Shown here in pieces: positions 11,333-22,676 of a stretch of 64,000 bases of DNA (positions are counted from its first letter, which is position 1; every line of letters starts with the position of its first letter). The notes below the pieces were generated by a model, which worked only from the letters and a program-made list of their open reading frames with translations, had not been told where the DNA came from and made no database searches. The position numbers and the translations under genes were made by a program. The stretch is from Rhabditoides inermis (taxonomy: Eukaryota > Nematoda > Chromadorea > Rhabditida > Rhabditidae), in NCBI GenBank assembly GCA_963966185.1, contig CAWZYM010000400.1, forward strand, positions 1 to 64,000, written 5' to 3'.

Positions 11333-14300
11333 AGAATAACTCACTTCTAGACCCTGACCGAGCAGCAGGGCGTCCTTCTTGTAGAAGCAGTCCATCCGGT
11401 CCGTGCACACCCGCAGACTCAGTCCGTGCGTCGCGTAGTATTCGTAGAAGCAGAAGTAGACGTCCTGAAACAGATGGTTCTCTCATATTTCTCTTTCTCT
11501 CTCTCTCCTGTCTCTCTCTGCGCTTAATCTCTCTCCCCTCTCTCTCTCTCTCCCTCTCTCTCTCCCTCTCTCTCTCTCCCTCTCTCTCCCCCCCTCTCTC
11601 TCTCTCTCCCCGTCTCTTTCTCTACCTGTAGCGGCGGCACGGACAGCTGCTCCGAAACGAGTGTGTACGCGTCCACCCTACCAGACGTGAACGGAGCAAC
11701 CAGGAACTTTTGCGCTGCAAACGTTGTTATATATGCAATGAATACGAGAGCGGTTGATTATGAGTGATTTCCTGTCATAGGCGGGAGGGAGGGAGAGGGA
11801 CTGAGGGATAGAGAGAGGATATTTGAATTTGAGTTAGGTTAGGAGGGGAGTTGTGGATGAGAGTGGTCGAATAAAACATGTTTTGCAGGTGTGGGACTGA
11901 TCATGTCGCGTCTGTGGAAGGTGGATGCTGCCACTGTCTACACCACACATGCAACCCTCCTCGGCACGTCACCTTTGTCCTCTCTATCACTGTTTCCATG
12001 GATGGTTTGGAGGCCGAGCACCTTCTCAAGGTTTGTATGGGCGTGGCTAGAGGGGCGGGGCTTAATGTGAATTCATTCCGGTAAATAATGGTATTTATCG
12101 CCACGCTTCTTTTATATGCAGTGTGATGAGTCGAGTATTTGAGTCATACCGCGCGATGAGTCATACCGCACAATATTTGAGAAGTCTGTAAACCCGGCGC
12201 GAATGGCGCGAAGCCGCCGCTAAAGAGCTTTTGCCGACGCGGTTAAACCAGAACCACTCGCTAAATCCGAGTAAACCCGACAACCGAAATCGGCCAATAA
12301 CCGAAATCAGCTGTTCTCTGGAGCAGGAGTGCCGGCCTTCGGGGAGTCGACTCCCCCGATGGCGACAGGTTCCGCCCCAATTTTTGAAGGCCGACCGGGT
12401 GCGCAACCGGTGCGGCAACCGTTACCATATATAATTTATACTACCAAGGTATTTTCACATAGATTGATGTATTAATTGACATTGTTTTAGCGCGAGCCGA
12501 ACATCCTCACTCTAAACGGACTCAACGCTATCTAATCATCTTATCTAGTCATTTAAACATGTTTGTCTGCAGGATAATGGGCCGAAACAGGGGTTTTGTT
12601 TCTCATTTCTTCGTGAACTACTCTCTCTGCTTTGTCAATTCCTCATTGTCATTATCCTTTTGATTCACCTGTGCCGGGCGGCAGCTGGATGCCGGTGAGT
12701 GGATTGGCCACTCTGCCAGCCGTGCCGATCTCCCACCGATTCGTGCCCTGCGACCGCCAGAACTTGCAGCTCAAATCTGCAACACAAGTTTGAGGTGTTG
12801 CCGCATCCCCTATAAAGCCGAAAAGTTTGTTAATGCGGTTAAGCGATTTATTCCAACACTCAAGAAGGTCCCTCGCATTACTATACGTTTTGATAGGCCA
12901 ACAATTTTATAGTTTTGCCATTCCCATTTCAACTAGTCTGCTCTGCGAATAATCGAATTCGATAGCGATAGCCGGTCCCTTCCTGTCGCCGCTAGAATCC
13001 TCCTAATCCCCCGGGGGGCGATATAGGCCAGCCGGCAGGCGGTAAGCCGACCGGAATCTATCGTAGTAGGAGACTATCGTAGTGCATGCTCGATACGTCG
13101 TTACACTTCTTGTCTCACCGGAGGGATTGCAGGAGAGGGCGAGGCACGTCTCGAACAGACCGGCGAGACCCGACGGCGCCAGCTCGTTCGCTGACGACTT
13201 GCCGCCGGGAGGCGCTGAAGAGGTTCAAACTCTATTCTGAATCAACAACAAAACGCCGTTTTATGTATGATTGAAAAACCGGTCTAATATCTTTCTGATT
13301 GAGCAAAAGTTGAGGATTTCTACCGAGGACATCATATGTTCTTGTGATGCAGTTTGATTGAACGTACCCGCTCCGCTGTCGAACCGGCCCAGAGCGCTGC
13401 TCGACTGCTGGAACTGCGAGGGCGCGTCGATCGCCTCCAGCGCGTTCAGACCATCGATCGCCTCAAATCAAAAGTTTCGGGTTCGCGTTTCCGTATAAGC
13501 TACACCTGCTTTTCTCCTTTCCTCCCATTCCCTTTTTCCTTCCCTCTCTCGTTCCCTACCTTGAGCGGCCCCACATGCTGCTTCACTTGCGCGCTCATCT
13601 TGTTCGCCACGCCCTCGTTGATCAGCGTCGGGTGCTCGTCGGTGCGGCTAGAACATATCACATGTCCATTTAGTGTATCGCATGGTTTCCCCACCTTCCC
13701 GTGCACTCCAGCTCGCCCTCTAAACGTATGTCCTGCAGGAACAGCGCCGCGCCCTCGGGCGCCACAAAGTTGTTCGCGTAGATGACGATCTGAATCGCAT
13801 CTTCTACCTCATCTTCGTAATCGTTTTGTTGTGCGCAACATGTGTGCGGTGCATGCACAATAGTACACTACTTCTCCCGTACCTGCGCCGGTGCGGCTGG
13901 GTCGTTGGGCACAGGCACCTCCACGGTGGCCGGCACTCCGCTGCGCACCTCGAACTCATTGCAGTTGATCAGCGGGAACTTGGACTCGGCCATGTTCCGC
14001 GAGCAGATCTATATCATGAGTGTGTTGTCATAGTCAGATATAGTTATCACGGATAAGCGATTGATTGATTGATTGATCGATTGAAAGAAGAGTACTCACC
14101 TGCAGCTTGGGCTCTTCGGCGGAAGAACGCGCGGCGGACTTCCACACGGTGGCGGTGAGCGTGACACCCTACAGGACATATCGTATTACTGTACTTTATC
14201 GTATTCCACAGTAGACAAATATTCTGATATAGAGAGGATAGAGTACCTGTGAGAGACAGGGAAGCGCGTCTGAGATGAGCTGCGCGCCGTCCCATCCACG

Positions 14301-15370
14301 CCTGGCTGGCGAGATGATCGCACCCGCTGACGGCTCTGCAAAAGTACTGTATAGTACTGTACTCACCCTTCATACTGTACATTGTATAAGCCTATTCTGT
14401 ATAGTACTGAAGTACATTTCTATAGTACTGTATATTATAATACTGTTCACAAAAGTACATGACCCGATTCATAGTCAATGCGGCGAGGGCGCCCGCGCCG
14501 GATTTCCGTTCATGGATCTATCTCATCATAAATCCTCGCTAATCCCACAAAAGGGTGCGCGAGGAAAGTGAAAGGATTGTGAAATGTGAAATCATAAAAA
14601 CCGTCTACCTGGATATGTGGTCGTTCCCAGTGCGGCAAGCCAGCGATCGCTGCCCGGCTCGTTCTTGACAGTGTGCCAGTCGAGCTCCTAGAAACTTGCA
14701 TAAGCAACGTGGGTGGTCACCAATCACCCCACCTCTTCATTGGTGTTCGACCAGCGGCAATTCTCCTCAAAGTTGCCGCAGTTGAGGACAGACACGGAAC
14801 GGACCTAATAAAACAGTGTATGAATGAACATTCACATTTCGATAGATGGTGTACCTCGTCTCTCTGTGCTTCCGAGCGATAGGGTCCGATTCGCGGACCG
14901 TACGGAGTGTACGCAGGCATCGCGGGAAGACCTGGAGTGTCGTATGTTACGTGTGGATCTTCCGGCGCTTCTTAGAAGGCATGAATGTGTTATGTGTTCA
15001 CGAAACGCGATTCCGGATAAAGCATTTGATTTGATTTGACGTGGGTGGTCTCTCTCCAAACACACAGGAAAGTGTTCCAGCCACTCCGCTCCGAATTAAA
15101 CAACAACAAAAAATGGCTTATTCGATAGCTAACGGCCTCCTGATCGGTGTGGTGTGTTATTATTTTTGCTACCTTTGTCAGCTCACCTCCAACAGCCGCC
15201 GGTGGCGGCATCATCGGTCTACTGTAATAGGCGCCGGAATACGCGGGCGCGTAGGAGTACGGCATCAGTCCGGGCAGGCACGCATCGACTAAAGTATTAC
15301 AATAATCAATAACACCTAATCAATCGATACCTGCTTGCAGCAAAGCCACGCAGACGAGCAGACGCGACAT
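11011..15370 (-). CDS. Secreted protein with two MAM-like domains
   Basis: The first exon (from ATG 15368-15370) encodes a short signal peptide, MSRLLVCVALLQA. A Pro/Tyr-rich segment follows (YSYAPAYSGAYYSRPMMP; YTPYGPRIGPYRSEAQ). Domain 1 (about 13700-14800) reads NCGNFEENCRWSN, LDWHTV, LTATVWKSA, LQICSRN and QIVIYANNFVAPEGAALF; the Cys pattern CxFxxxCxW and the C-terminal beta strands resemble MAM domains, which mediate adhesion on the cell surface. Domain 2 (about 11030-12770) is looser: LSCKFWRSQGTNRWEIG, YFCFYEYYATHGLSLRVC, KWQVRCAKLPPGNYE and the end EHFIC with stop TAG at 11011. No membrane anchor is seen. It is probably secreted into cuticle or matrix; the MAM assignment is by pattern only. 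Introns hold CT tracts, dispersed repeats and a glycogen synthase fragment. Confidence 0.7.
11138..11205 (+). repeat. GATTCCGGATAAA/(TTGA)n dispersed repeat, best copy
   Basis: It reads TATTCAGATATAACGATTCC then GGATAAATGATTGATTGATA and a (GATT)n tail. Related copies in both orientations lie at 2009, 2411, 14026, 15000, 18699 (-), 26310, 32121 (-), 35646 (-), 35771 and 62739 (-), and a variant at about 25118 (-). A fixed core with a variable short-tandem tail is typical of LINE or SINE 3' ends. Nearly all copies are intronic. Confidence 0.75.
11903..12083 (+). pseudogene. Glycogen synthase fragment (decayed)
   Basis: Within an intron of the minus-strand MAM-like gene, plus-strand frames give, in the order of glycogen synthase (GYS): DAATVYTTHATLLG (11924-11965), then after a frame change HVTFVLSITVSMDGLEAEHL (about 11967-12027), then AGLNVNSFR (ending 12081). 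In animal GYS proteins the same blocks read FTTHATLLGRYL, HVFTTVSxITxIEAEHLLK and PNGLNVKKF. About 30 residues between blocks 1 and 2 are missing, and a few between 2 and 3 are altered. It must be a dead fragment, either a degraded retrocopy or a captured exon piece. Confidence 0.65.
14026..14083 (+). repeat. GATTCCGGATAAA/(TTGA)n dispersed repeat, copy
   Basis: It reads GTCATAGTCAGATATAGTTA, then CACGGATAAGCGATTGATTG and a (ATTG)n tail. Intronic in the MAM-like gene. Confidence 0.65.
15000..15038 (+). repeat. GATTCCGGATAAA dispersed repeat with (TTTGA)n tail
   Basis: The core CGATTCCGGATAAAGCATT is followed by TTGATTTGATTTGA, a different tail unit from the other copies. Intronic in the MAM-like gene. 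Confidence 0.65.
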
Positions 15371-15756
15371 GTTGGAGCGTGTGCGTGTATGAGGGTGCGC
15401 GGCGCTAACTGAATCCCCCGCCGCCGGCTATCCGCCCGCTAGCGGATTACGGTGCTTACTGTGGTGAGGGCGCGAGGGAGCGAGTTTCAACACTGATCCG
15501 CCCGGTTCCGCGCCGGAATCGCCCGCTGTGCGCGTCCACTGAGTCACAGAGGAGCCCCCCGTAAACAGCATTCCAGGTCTCTCAAGCAAGCAAGGACAGC
15601 CATTTATGTGGCACTAATGGAACACACGGCGGGGGGGGGGGGGAGAGACACAATATATGACGAACGAGGGAGTGGGTGAGAGACACGAGCACCTGAATTG
15701 GAGGAAAGGCCACTTTGGAATACTGGGAGAGGAGTTGAGGTGACGTTCGGAAGTGC
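15371..15756. other. Intergenic region, nothing recognised
   Basis: The spacer lies upstream of the MAM-like gene and downstream of the two-TM protein gene. It contains a G-rich run near 15631-15644. No RNA gene or exon found. Confidence 0.5.
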
Positions 15757-16380
15757 TCAGAGCATGGTGGCCTCCTCTTCGTCTTCTTCTTCTTCTTCCG
15801 CTTCGTTCGAGCCTGTGCCGCCGTCGTCGATCTCGTCTACCTAGACAGACGTCGGTGAGACGGGGAGAGAGAAAGAGCGAGGGTAGAGAGAGAGAGAGAG
15901 AAAGAGAGGGGAGAAGGAGAAAGAGTAACACTAACCTCTTCCACTTCATCCACCGGCGTCACCCGTATTTCGATCCCGGCGGCGCGTTGGATTGTCTCCT
16001 ATAAAAATAAAGATACCACTGGATCCCTTGCTTTTCCTGTGGCTATTGTCTCAGGAATCAACATCCCTTCTGTTGCACAGAGTAATTGCTAGAGATATGA
16101 GGGTTTCATTTCATTCGCTCGCAACTCGCAAGTGTGTTTCATTATGCATCCTGCCGGGCACATAAAATACTGAAGTGAGAGCAATTCAAGCTTGAAGTGC
16201 GCATATTGAATAGCAAATCAACCGAAAGAGAAAGTCGTATACTGTGCATCTCCCACCTTTCGCGTATACCTCCGTATCGTGTCGCGAGTGTGCGACCAGA
16301 CTTTTTTCGCCACCGTCGGTTCGGTCTGCACAAATGCCCGGAGGGTATGGGGGGAGAGTGCGGGTAATGGATAGAAGAGC

Positions 16381-16421
<41 letters not shown>

Positions 16422-17566
16422 GAGAGAGAGCGAGAGAGAGAGAGAGATAGAGATAGAGAGAGGGAGAGAGAGAGAGAGAGGGAGAGAGAGGGGTAATGAA
16501 ATGTGTGTGTGGCAATCAACACACTCGCCTGTTCTTCTGTGCCGACGAGACAAAACGCGAAAACGACCACGACGACGACTATCGAAACGAGCGCCTGAAA
16601 CCTTTTGGGATAATATGCATATGAACTCTCACACACAAATTATATACCACGTTTTGTTTAACAGTCGCACAACAGTTCAGTTCCACTCACGTTTTATAGC
16701 CCTCCCCGTTTTAGGGGGGCAAAACGAAATTGTCCATATACAATTGAATTGTGAGTCACTGTTCACAATGCGCACAATTTCCACACCAGAAAATACGTTT
16801 TGTGAGAATACAAATCTGAAAATCCCACAGACTCACGGAGCGTGGGTACAAATTGAGCATTTTTATTTTAATGATTGTATACATCCACAATTTTATTTTC
16901 TGCACGAGTTTGAGGATAATAGTGAAAGCAGCGCTGATTATGCTATTTAAAACATTCCTCCGCAACATCAATATGAGACTTCTGTAATATGAGTGGGGAT
17001 AATTGTTGCCGTGCGAGTCTCTTACACTGCACTCTTCATTCATGGGAGAATCTCTTATTTCTCATTCCGTGTTCTTCCTTATTCCGAATACCTAAAGACT
17101 CTCGAAAAACACGCTACCGACACGCGAAAGTGGCTATAATGTCGAGATTCGGCGCGAAAACATAAATCTCTCTCAAGAGCCCGAGGCAGATGTCAGATGC
17201 AGAAAATACTACGAAAGAGAAACAGTCTAGCAAGCATGAAGAAAACTGTATGATCTGTAAAGTTATACAAACTAAAACGCAAATCTCACCAGATATAGTC
17301 CGGCTCCGTATCGGTCAATGTCGACGGCGGCTAATGTGAGTCCGATCGCGAAACAAGTGAATGATATGAGAAAGATGACGACTAGAGGATTCGGCCGCCG
17401 CAACCGCATCATTCCTAGAAGAAAGCGGTGCGAATACATACACATGCGACATTGTTCATATAAAAAATAACTAATCGGCCGGAACATGTAACCTTGGAAG
17501 AGTCCCCTCTCTTTTTCGAGTGGGTGAGGCTTATGGAGAGAGGAACACGCTCACAGACGAATGGTT

Positions 17567-17614
<48 letters not shown>

Positions 17615-17864
17615 GCGAAAATGACAGCCGGGCATCAACATGATGGATTAGACGCCGAAGCACGGACAAGACGCGGACACGCATAATTTGATTAGACGTT
17701 TCAATGGCAACATGTATACAAAGAGCTACGAATCCACTCCCAGCACGCCTCTCTATCACTCTCGGGAAGAGAGGAGAAGAAGAAGAGGGGGGGGGGGAGA
17801 AGAACAACTCACGGTCGCTAATTGTCGGCGGGGATCGATTCAATGCTCGCTTAGGTTCGGCCAT
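15757..17864 (-). CDS. Small two-pass membrane protein with acidic C-tail
   Basis: Six exons join in frame on the minus strand: MAEPKRALNRSPPTISD; RRPNPLVVIFLISFTCFAIG (TM1) with AAVDIDRYGAGLYL; ALVSIVVVVVVFAFCLVG (TM2) with TEEQA; EPTVAKKVWSHTRDTIRRY; ETIQRAAGIEIRVTPVDE; and an acidic last exon (EAEEEEEDEEEATML, stop 15757-15759). All junction phases agree. The start is ambiguous: a further in-frame Met exists at 17936. Two hydrophobic helices separated by a short polar loop put both ends on the same side, probably the cytosol. The family is not recognised. A 46-bp GA tract lies in the first intron. Confidence 0.65.
16376..16492. repeat. (GA)n microsatellite
   Basis: About 115 bp of interrupted GA repeat in an intron of the two-TM protein gene. 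Confidence 0.9.
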
Positions 17865-18284
17865 CCATGCCCACTTCTCCTCGCCACACGTCGCACGGCC
17901 GAATAATGAAGCGAGGCGTGCCATCGCCCCAGTCACTCCCCCTCCCTCCCTCTCTCACTCCCACAGTGATTACTCTCGCCGATCCACACACACACACACA
18001 CTCACTCGCTCGCCACTCGCACACTCACCACCCGCCTATTACGACTCATCTGCGATAAGGACACAATAAAAACGGTCTTCATATAAAGTATATATAAAGC
18101 TCTCGAGCCCTCTTGAGGAGTGGTAGTACAAAATGCAAAAATCGAAACGGGATACAATCGCAGCATACAGCAATAAACCGGGGAGTGGTGAATTCACAGA
18201 CGAGACTCTTGGATACGGCACAACGGATACAACGAGTAGAGCGTGGGAGGAATGGGCACGGGTGAGGGAGGGTCCTAGGGCCGT

Positions 18285-21200
18285 CTACGAGCGCACAAAC
18301 TGCACCAAGTAGCCCTTCGAGGCCATCACTGAGCGGCGCCGCACCCACACCGTGTACCTAAACCAATAAGAAGTTCGAATTGAGGAAGAGGGGGAGGGGT
18401 GAGAAAGAGAGTGGGAGAGAAGGGATGAGGTACAAGTTACAATATATAAAGGTTATGATAAAAAGCGAGTGTGACTTCACGCAGCTCTCGAATAACATAG
18501 AAACAACATTGTTGTAATTACAACTCGACAAGGTAACATGAGAAAAGGCCACACAAAGAGCAAAGAGGAACTCATTAGATTATCGATGAGATGACGTACC
18601 TGGCTGCCCAGGTGGTCTCGAACGACGAGCAGCACACGGGCGACGACTGCTTCATGTCGCAGAACGTGTTGAACACCTGCAACGTTGGGGTTGGACACAA
18701 TCGATCAATCAATTATCTAGAATCGCTATATCCTGTCTATACAACAAGTGTATACGGTACGATACAATGGCTGAGCGATAGGAGACACGTACTAACCTCC
18801 AACCAACGAAAGACCATGAGATAAAACAAAACTCTACACTAGTCACACGTGAACGCTCTGTGGAACTATACAGATTTTATTAGCCGGTGTTCTCTAACTA
18901 ACACCACTCATTTGTGATATGATTTGCCCGATTGTTTGAAGAGACTGCCGAGAGATGATCTACCGTGCGCACCGCTACAACCTACAACTCTACGTCATAT
19001 TCGTCAACTACAAGAAGGCGTACGACAGTGTGGAGTTCGACGAAGATCCCATTTCGCATAAAAGCGATCGTGGTGACGAGTGAGGCATTGCCTGTGTTCG
19101 TCCAGCCAACCCTCACCTCGTTGGTGGGGAAGGGCTTGGGGTCGTTGTGGGTGAGAAGCTGAATGTCGTTCTCCTTGGCGTACGCCTGCAGGTCCGGCGG
19201 CACCTCAACAGGCAAAGTAAAGTAAATGTGAAAGTACCCACTACTATCCAAGACTAATCAAACGAGTAATTTCGTTTTGTACGTGTCATGATCATTGTAA
19301 ATCCGAATAAACAATGGTTAAAGGAACACACAACTCTAAATTTTGTGTATAAACTATACACCGAGAATGCCACGTGAACGTGAGAGAATAGACGAATATA
19401 CGAACTTTTCCTAATTAGTCGCCCCACATTCAAACAGAAGACATGCCGTCGAGATTGACATGTTTTGTCAGGTAAAAGATGGGTAAACAACTCACGACGC
19501 AGCATCCGTCGAGGTTGATGTGATCGACGGTGGGCTTGACGTTGGCCCAGCCAGCCTCGCACAGCGCAGACACCTAGCGTCACAGTAGTCACACGTTTAC
19601 AGTACAATAATCTTCGGTTTAATTTTTTTTAGTTTTGTACGTGTCATGATCATGTATGAGATTCCGAATGAGCATTAGATTTTATTCGCTGTGTACCGTA
19701 ACCCGAAGGAATGTGTGAAAAGATTGTGCACTTTTAACATGTCAACTCATTGATCATGTCATTTAATTCACTAATGAATAAGATATATTATATGAAGAGT
19801 GCGTACCTGTAGGAGGTTGGCGTCCGAGATGCCGAGAGACACAATCGACGACGAATCGACGAGCTTCTCCAGAGCCAGCCACAGCGGCTGAACATGTGTT
19901 GTTGTTGTTTTTTTGGGAGGGGACCTTTGTTATCGAAATCACAACTCATGTTGTCTAGTATTCCAGTTAGTCACTCGCAAAATCATAACTTTTTGAAAGT
20001 TGTCATGATTTGTCGTCATGATCACATCAAACGGATCACTTTCCGCTGACATCACAACTACTCCATATTGTCTACGGTAGAGTTGTATCGACTAGGATTC
20101 GTGAGACGCACCTTGACGGCGTCGAGCCAGCGCGTCGTCTCCTGCTCGTCCGTCTCTCCCTCGATCACCTACAATCACATCAATCAAGTATAAAAGGAAA
20201 GGAAAAGTAAACTATACGTAACCAAGACATAACTACTAAGTTAGAAACACAGTGAAATGTGGAGAGTTATCCTCCATCAATCAATCAATCCCACAACGTC
20301 AGATATATGTCATGGTGATCAATGGTGACTCACGTTGATGTCGGGCAGGGAGACGATGAGTAGCTCGACCGAGTCCGTGTTGAGCTGTTCGAGGAGAGCA
20401 GCCACCGCGTCCGTCAGCTGCGACGCGTCCCACTCGGACACGAACACCTGTAACAGAGGTATTAGAATAGTTTATCCGAGTCATAATGACATGTGTGTAA
20501 GTGATTGTGATTTGTGACTCGGACACGAACACCTGCAACACAGGTATTAAAGTTATATTCCTAGAACCAAGAGATTACTCTGAGGAGTGCAGAGAGATTG
20601 GCGAATAGTTGATTCATAAGGGATTATGATATACACACAATAAAACAACGAGATAGAGATTCGTGTGTAAGGCGTATCGGTAAAACGCTATCAATCACAG
20701 TTTCTTCTAGTAAGACAATATCACTGTTTGCATAAGCTCTGAACACTTGAACGCAGATATCATATCGAAATATATATAAAAAAAATGCTGCCGCAGTACG
20801 TAGCTAGTAACCTACACGCCAATAGTAACTAAAACAGTGCTAGTAAACAATGAGGGTTTTTCAAAGTAGATAGGAGAACAGATAGTAGAACATAATAGCT
20901 AGACACTTGACGGAATCCTGTTTCGACCCCTCTTTTTATAGATAGATTAACAAGCAAACAAGCAAACAAACAAACACACCTTCATGGTGATCTTGAGGTC
21001 GTCGCGCTCGTAGTCGTCGATATGCGCATTGTCGCACAGCAGCAGCGTGCCGTCGTCGCTCAAACGAAACTGTGAAAAGGACTAAATGCAGTCAACACAA
21101 CCGTCACTGAATCACAAACAACTATACCAAAGCATAGCCACAGCAAATTGCGAGCAACCACTCTTATTCAAGCGCATTTGGAAAAAGCATAAGTGCAACA

Positions 21201-21504
21201 GCACGGATACAGTCTAATGAAATGAAAATAGGGCGCAACAAGATTTTTTTCACAAAGCACATTTCGAACGTACCGGAAATCGCTGGCGTGCGGCGTGGAC
21301 TGGAGCTGGATGCGCAGACACGCCGACAGCTCGTCGGCCGACGTCGTGTAGCGGCGCAGCTTCAGCTCGCTGAAGCACCGAAGGTTATCAATCAATCAAT
21401 CAGTCACCAATCAACGCCGCCCACCTGTACGTGTTGATGTTGCCGGTGTGGAGGCGGAACTTGTTGAGCTTGTCGAGGCGCTCGAGAAAGCCTTGGCACT
21501 GCAT
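18285..21504 (-). CDS. gclm: Glutamate-cysteine ligase regulatory (modifier) subunit
   Basis: This is the regulatory subunit of glutamate-cysteine ligase, which lowers the Km for glutamate and relieves glutathione inhibition of the first step of glutathione synthesis (cytosolic). Ten exons are visible: MQCQGFLERLDKLNKFRLHT with GNINTYR; ELKLRRYTTSADELSACL; LLLCDNAHIDDYERDDLKI; FVSEWDASQLTDAVAALLEQ; IEGETDEQETTRWLDAVK; LWLALEKLVDSSIVSLGISD; KPTVDHINLDGCC; VPPDLQAYAKENDIQLLTHN; FNTFCDMKQSSPVCCSSFET; and YTVWVRRRSVMASKGYLVQF, stop TAG at 18285. The blocks LHTGN, SLGISD, KPxxxxxNLxxCC, PPDLxxxAKxxDIQLLTHND and RxVxxxKGYLV match GCLM from animals, in order. The upstream gene is divergent and unrelated. 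Introns hold a LINE fragment and several repeats. Confidence 0.9.
18699..18734 (-). repeat. GATTCCGGATAAA/(TTGA)n dispersed repeat, copy
   Basis: In reverse complement: GATATAGCGATTCTAGATAA then TTGATTGATCGATT. Intronic in the GCLM gene. Confidence 0.6.
18951..19041 (+). mobile_element. Non-LTR (RTE-like) reverse transcriptase fragment
   Basis: An open stretch antisense to the host gene reads YRAHRYNLQLYVIFVNYKKA followed by YDSVEFD. The motif Lxxx(F)xDYxKAFDSVE is the first conserved catalytic-palm block of RTE/CR1-type LINE reverse transcriptases; here Asp has become Asn (FVNYKKAYDSVE). Only about 30 codons remain, so this is a dead 5'-truncated and 3'-truncated relic in an intron. Confidence 0.75.
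19274..19680. repeat. Two related 40-bp repeats in GCLM introns
   Basis: TTTGTACGTGTCATGATCAT occurs at 19274-19295 and again at about 19634-19654, each followed by a related TCCGAAT-A-ACA segment. They may be further decayed copies of the GATTCCGGATAAA family. Confidence 0.5.
20432..20555 (-). repeat. Duplicated splice-acceptor segment in GCLM
   Basis: A 39-bp sequence spanning the acceptor and first codons of the FVSEWDAS exon (20432-20470) is repeated at 20517-20555 within the upstream intron with few changes. The copy has its own TTGCAG acceptor, but the sequence behind it does not continue as exon. Confidence 0.75.
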
Positions 21505-22417
21505 CTTCCTGCAACGGCTTGTGGACTGATTGACAGCAAAGGACAATACAATTTAAAGACGACAACGCTTTGATAAGAGACAACACAACGACGACAACAC
21601 AAAGACGACGACAACGACGACGACAACACAACGCAGCGCTGACCACGACGACAATGCGTACGCAAGCGTTCGCGGAACGTGGGTAGTGTGTGAAAAACGT
21701 GTGAATGGCGGCTGTGGCGGGAGAGATTGGCCGCTCTGATCTTATCACTGCACCACACGCAAAACGAAAACGCCGCCCGTTTTTCAATTGTCATCATGGA
21801 AGTATGTGGAAATCGGGGCGCGCCGAAGATGACATTCGCGAGTCTTCCCGTGTGGCCAGAGTGGCATAACATTACAAACGCGTCATGAGCAAGAGTTTGT
21901 GGCAAAGGAACACTTATGAAGAACCGCGAAGTGCGAAATAGGGTTAGCCAGGAATTACAGATACAACAACATATACTACTGAACACTAATATATATACTG
22001 AACACGTACATAGAACGGATGTAAATTGAATGTAGATCATTCAACAGGATAACAAAACTATACAAAAGATGTGCAGCGCGCGCGCAATAACTCTTATCTC
22101 ACAAAGGCGTTGTTAAAAGCGGCTGAATCCAGGCAATGAAGAATACCAGATATATAATGCAGTAGATACAAAAACGATTTGTGCGATCAACTTCTATTGG
22201 AAACCTTCTAAAAATTACACACAACATTTTAGTAATATCTTTCCACGAAAATGTTATGAAAAAAAGTTATTGAATTGTAAATATATTTGTGAAGAGTCTA
22301 TAAAAACACTTCAAACTCGCTCAAATAATGCCTTATGCATGCGTTGATTTGCAACAACTTAAGATGATCTTTATCAAACTGTTTTCAAAAAATAGTATGT
22401 ACAAACAATCAAGAGAT
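21505..22417. other. Intergenic region, nothing recognised
   Basis: The sequence upstream of GCLM, with a CAACGACGA-rich stretch at about 21580-21640, followed by AT-rich sequence. It includes the GCLM promoter. No exon supported. Confidence 0.5.
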
Positions 22418-22632
22418 CTAGACCCAGCAGTTGCCGACGTTGCCAGGGTTGAATCGGAAAGCCGCGAGGATCATGCTGGCGAGAACCACCGCCACGGGGA
22501 TCTTGCACTCCTGGAAGTATCCAGTGCAGTCATAGACAAACATAAGTATCATTATTATTAGCGATTACTAATTATTTAGCACTTCAGACAGAGAGAGAGA
22601 GAGAGAGAGAGAAGAGGAGAGAGAGGAGAGAG

Positions 22633-22676
<44 letters not shown>

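Noticed and set aside
12120..12440. GC-rich block in an intron of the MAM-like gene suspected to be a transposon
   Set aside because: No terminal repeats, second copy or coding remnant could be found in the window.
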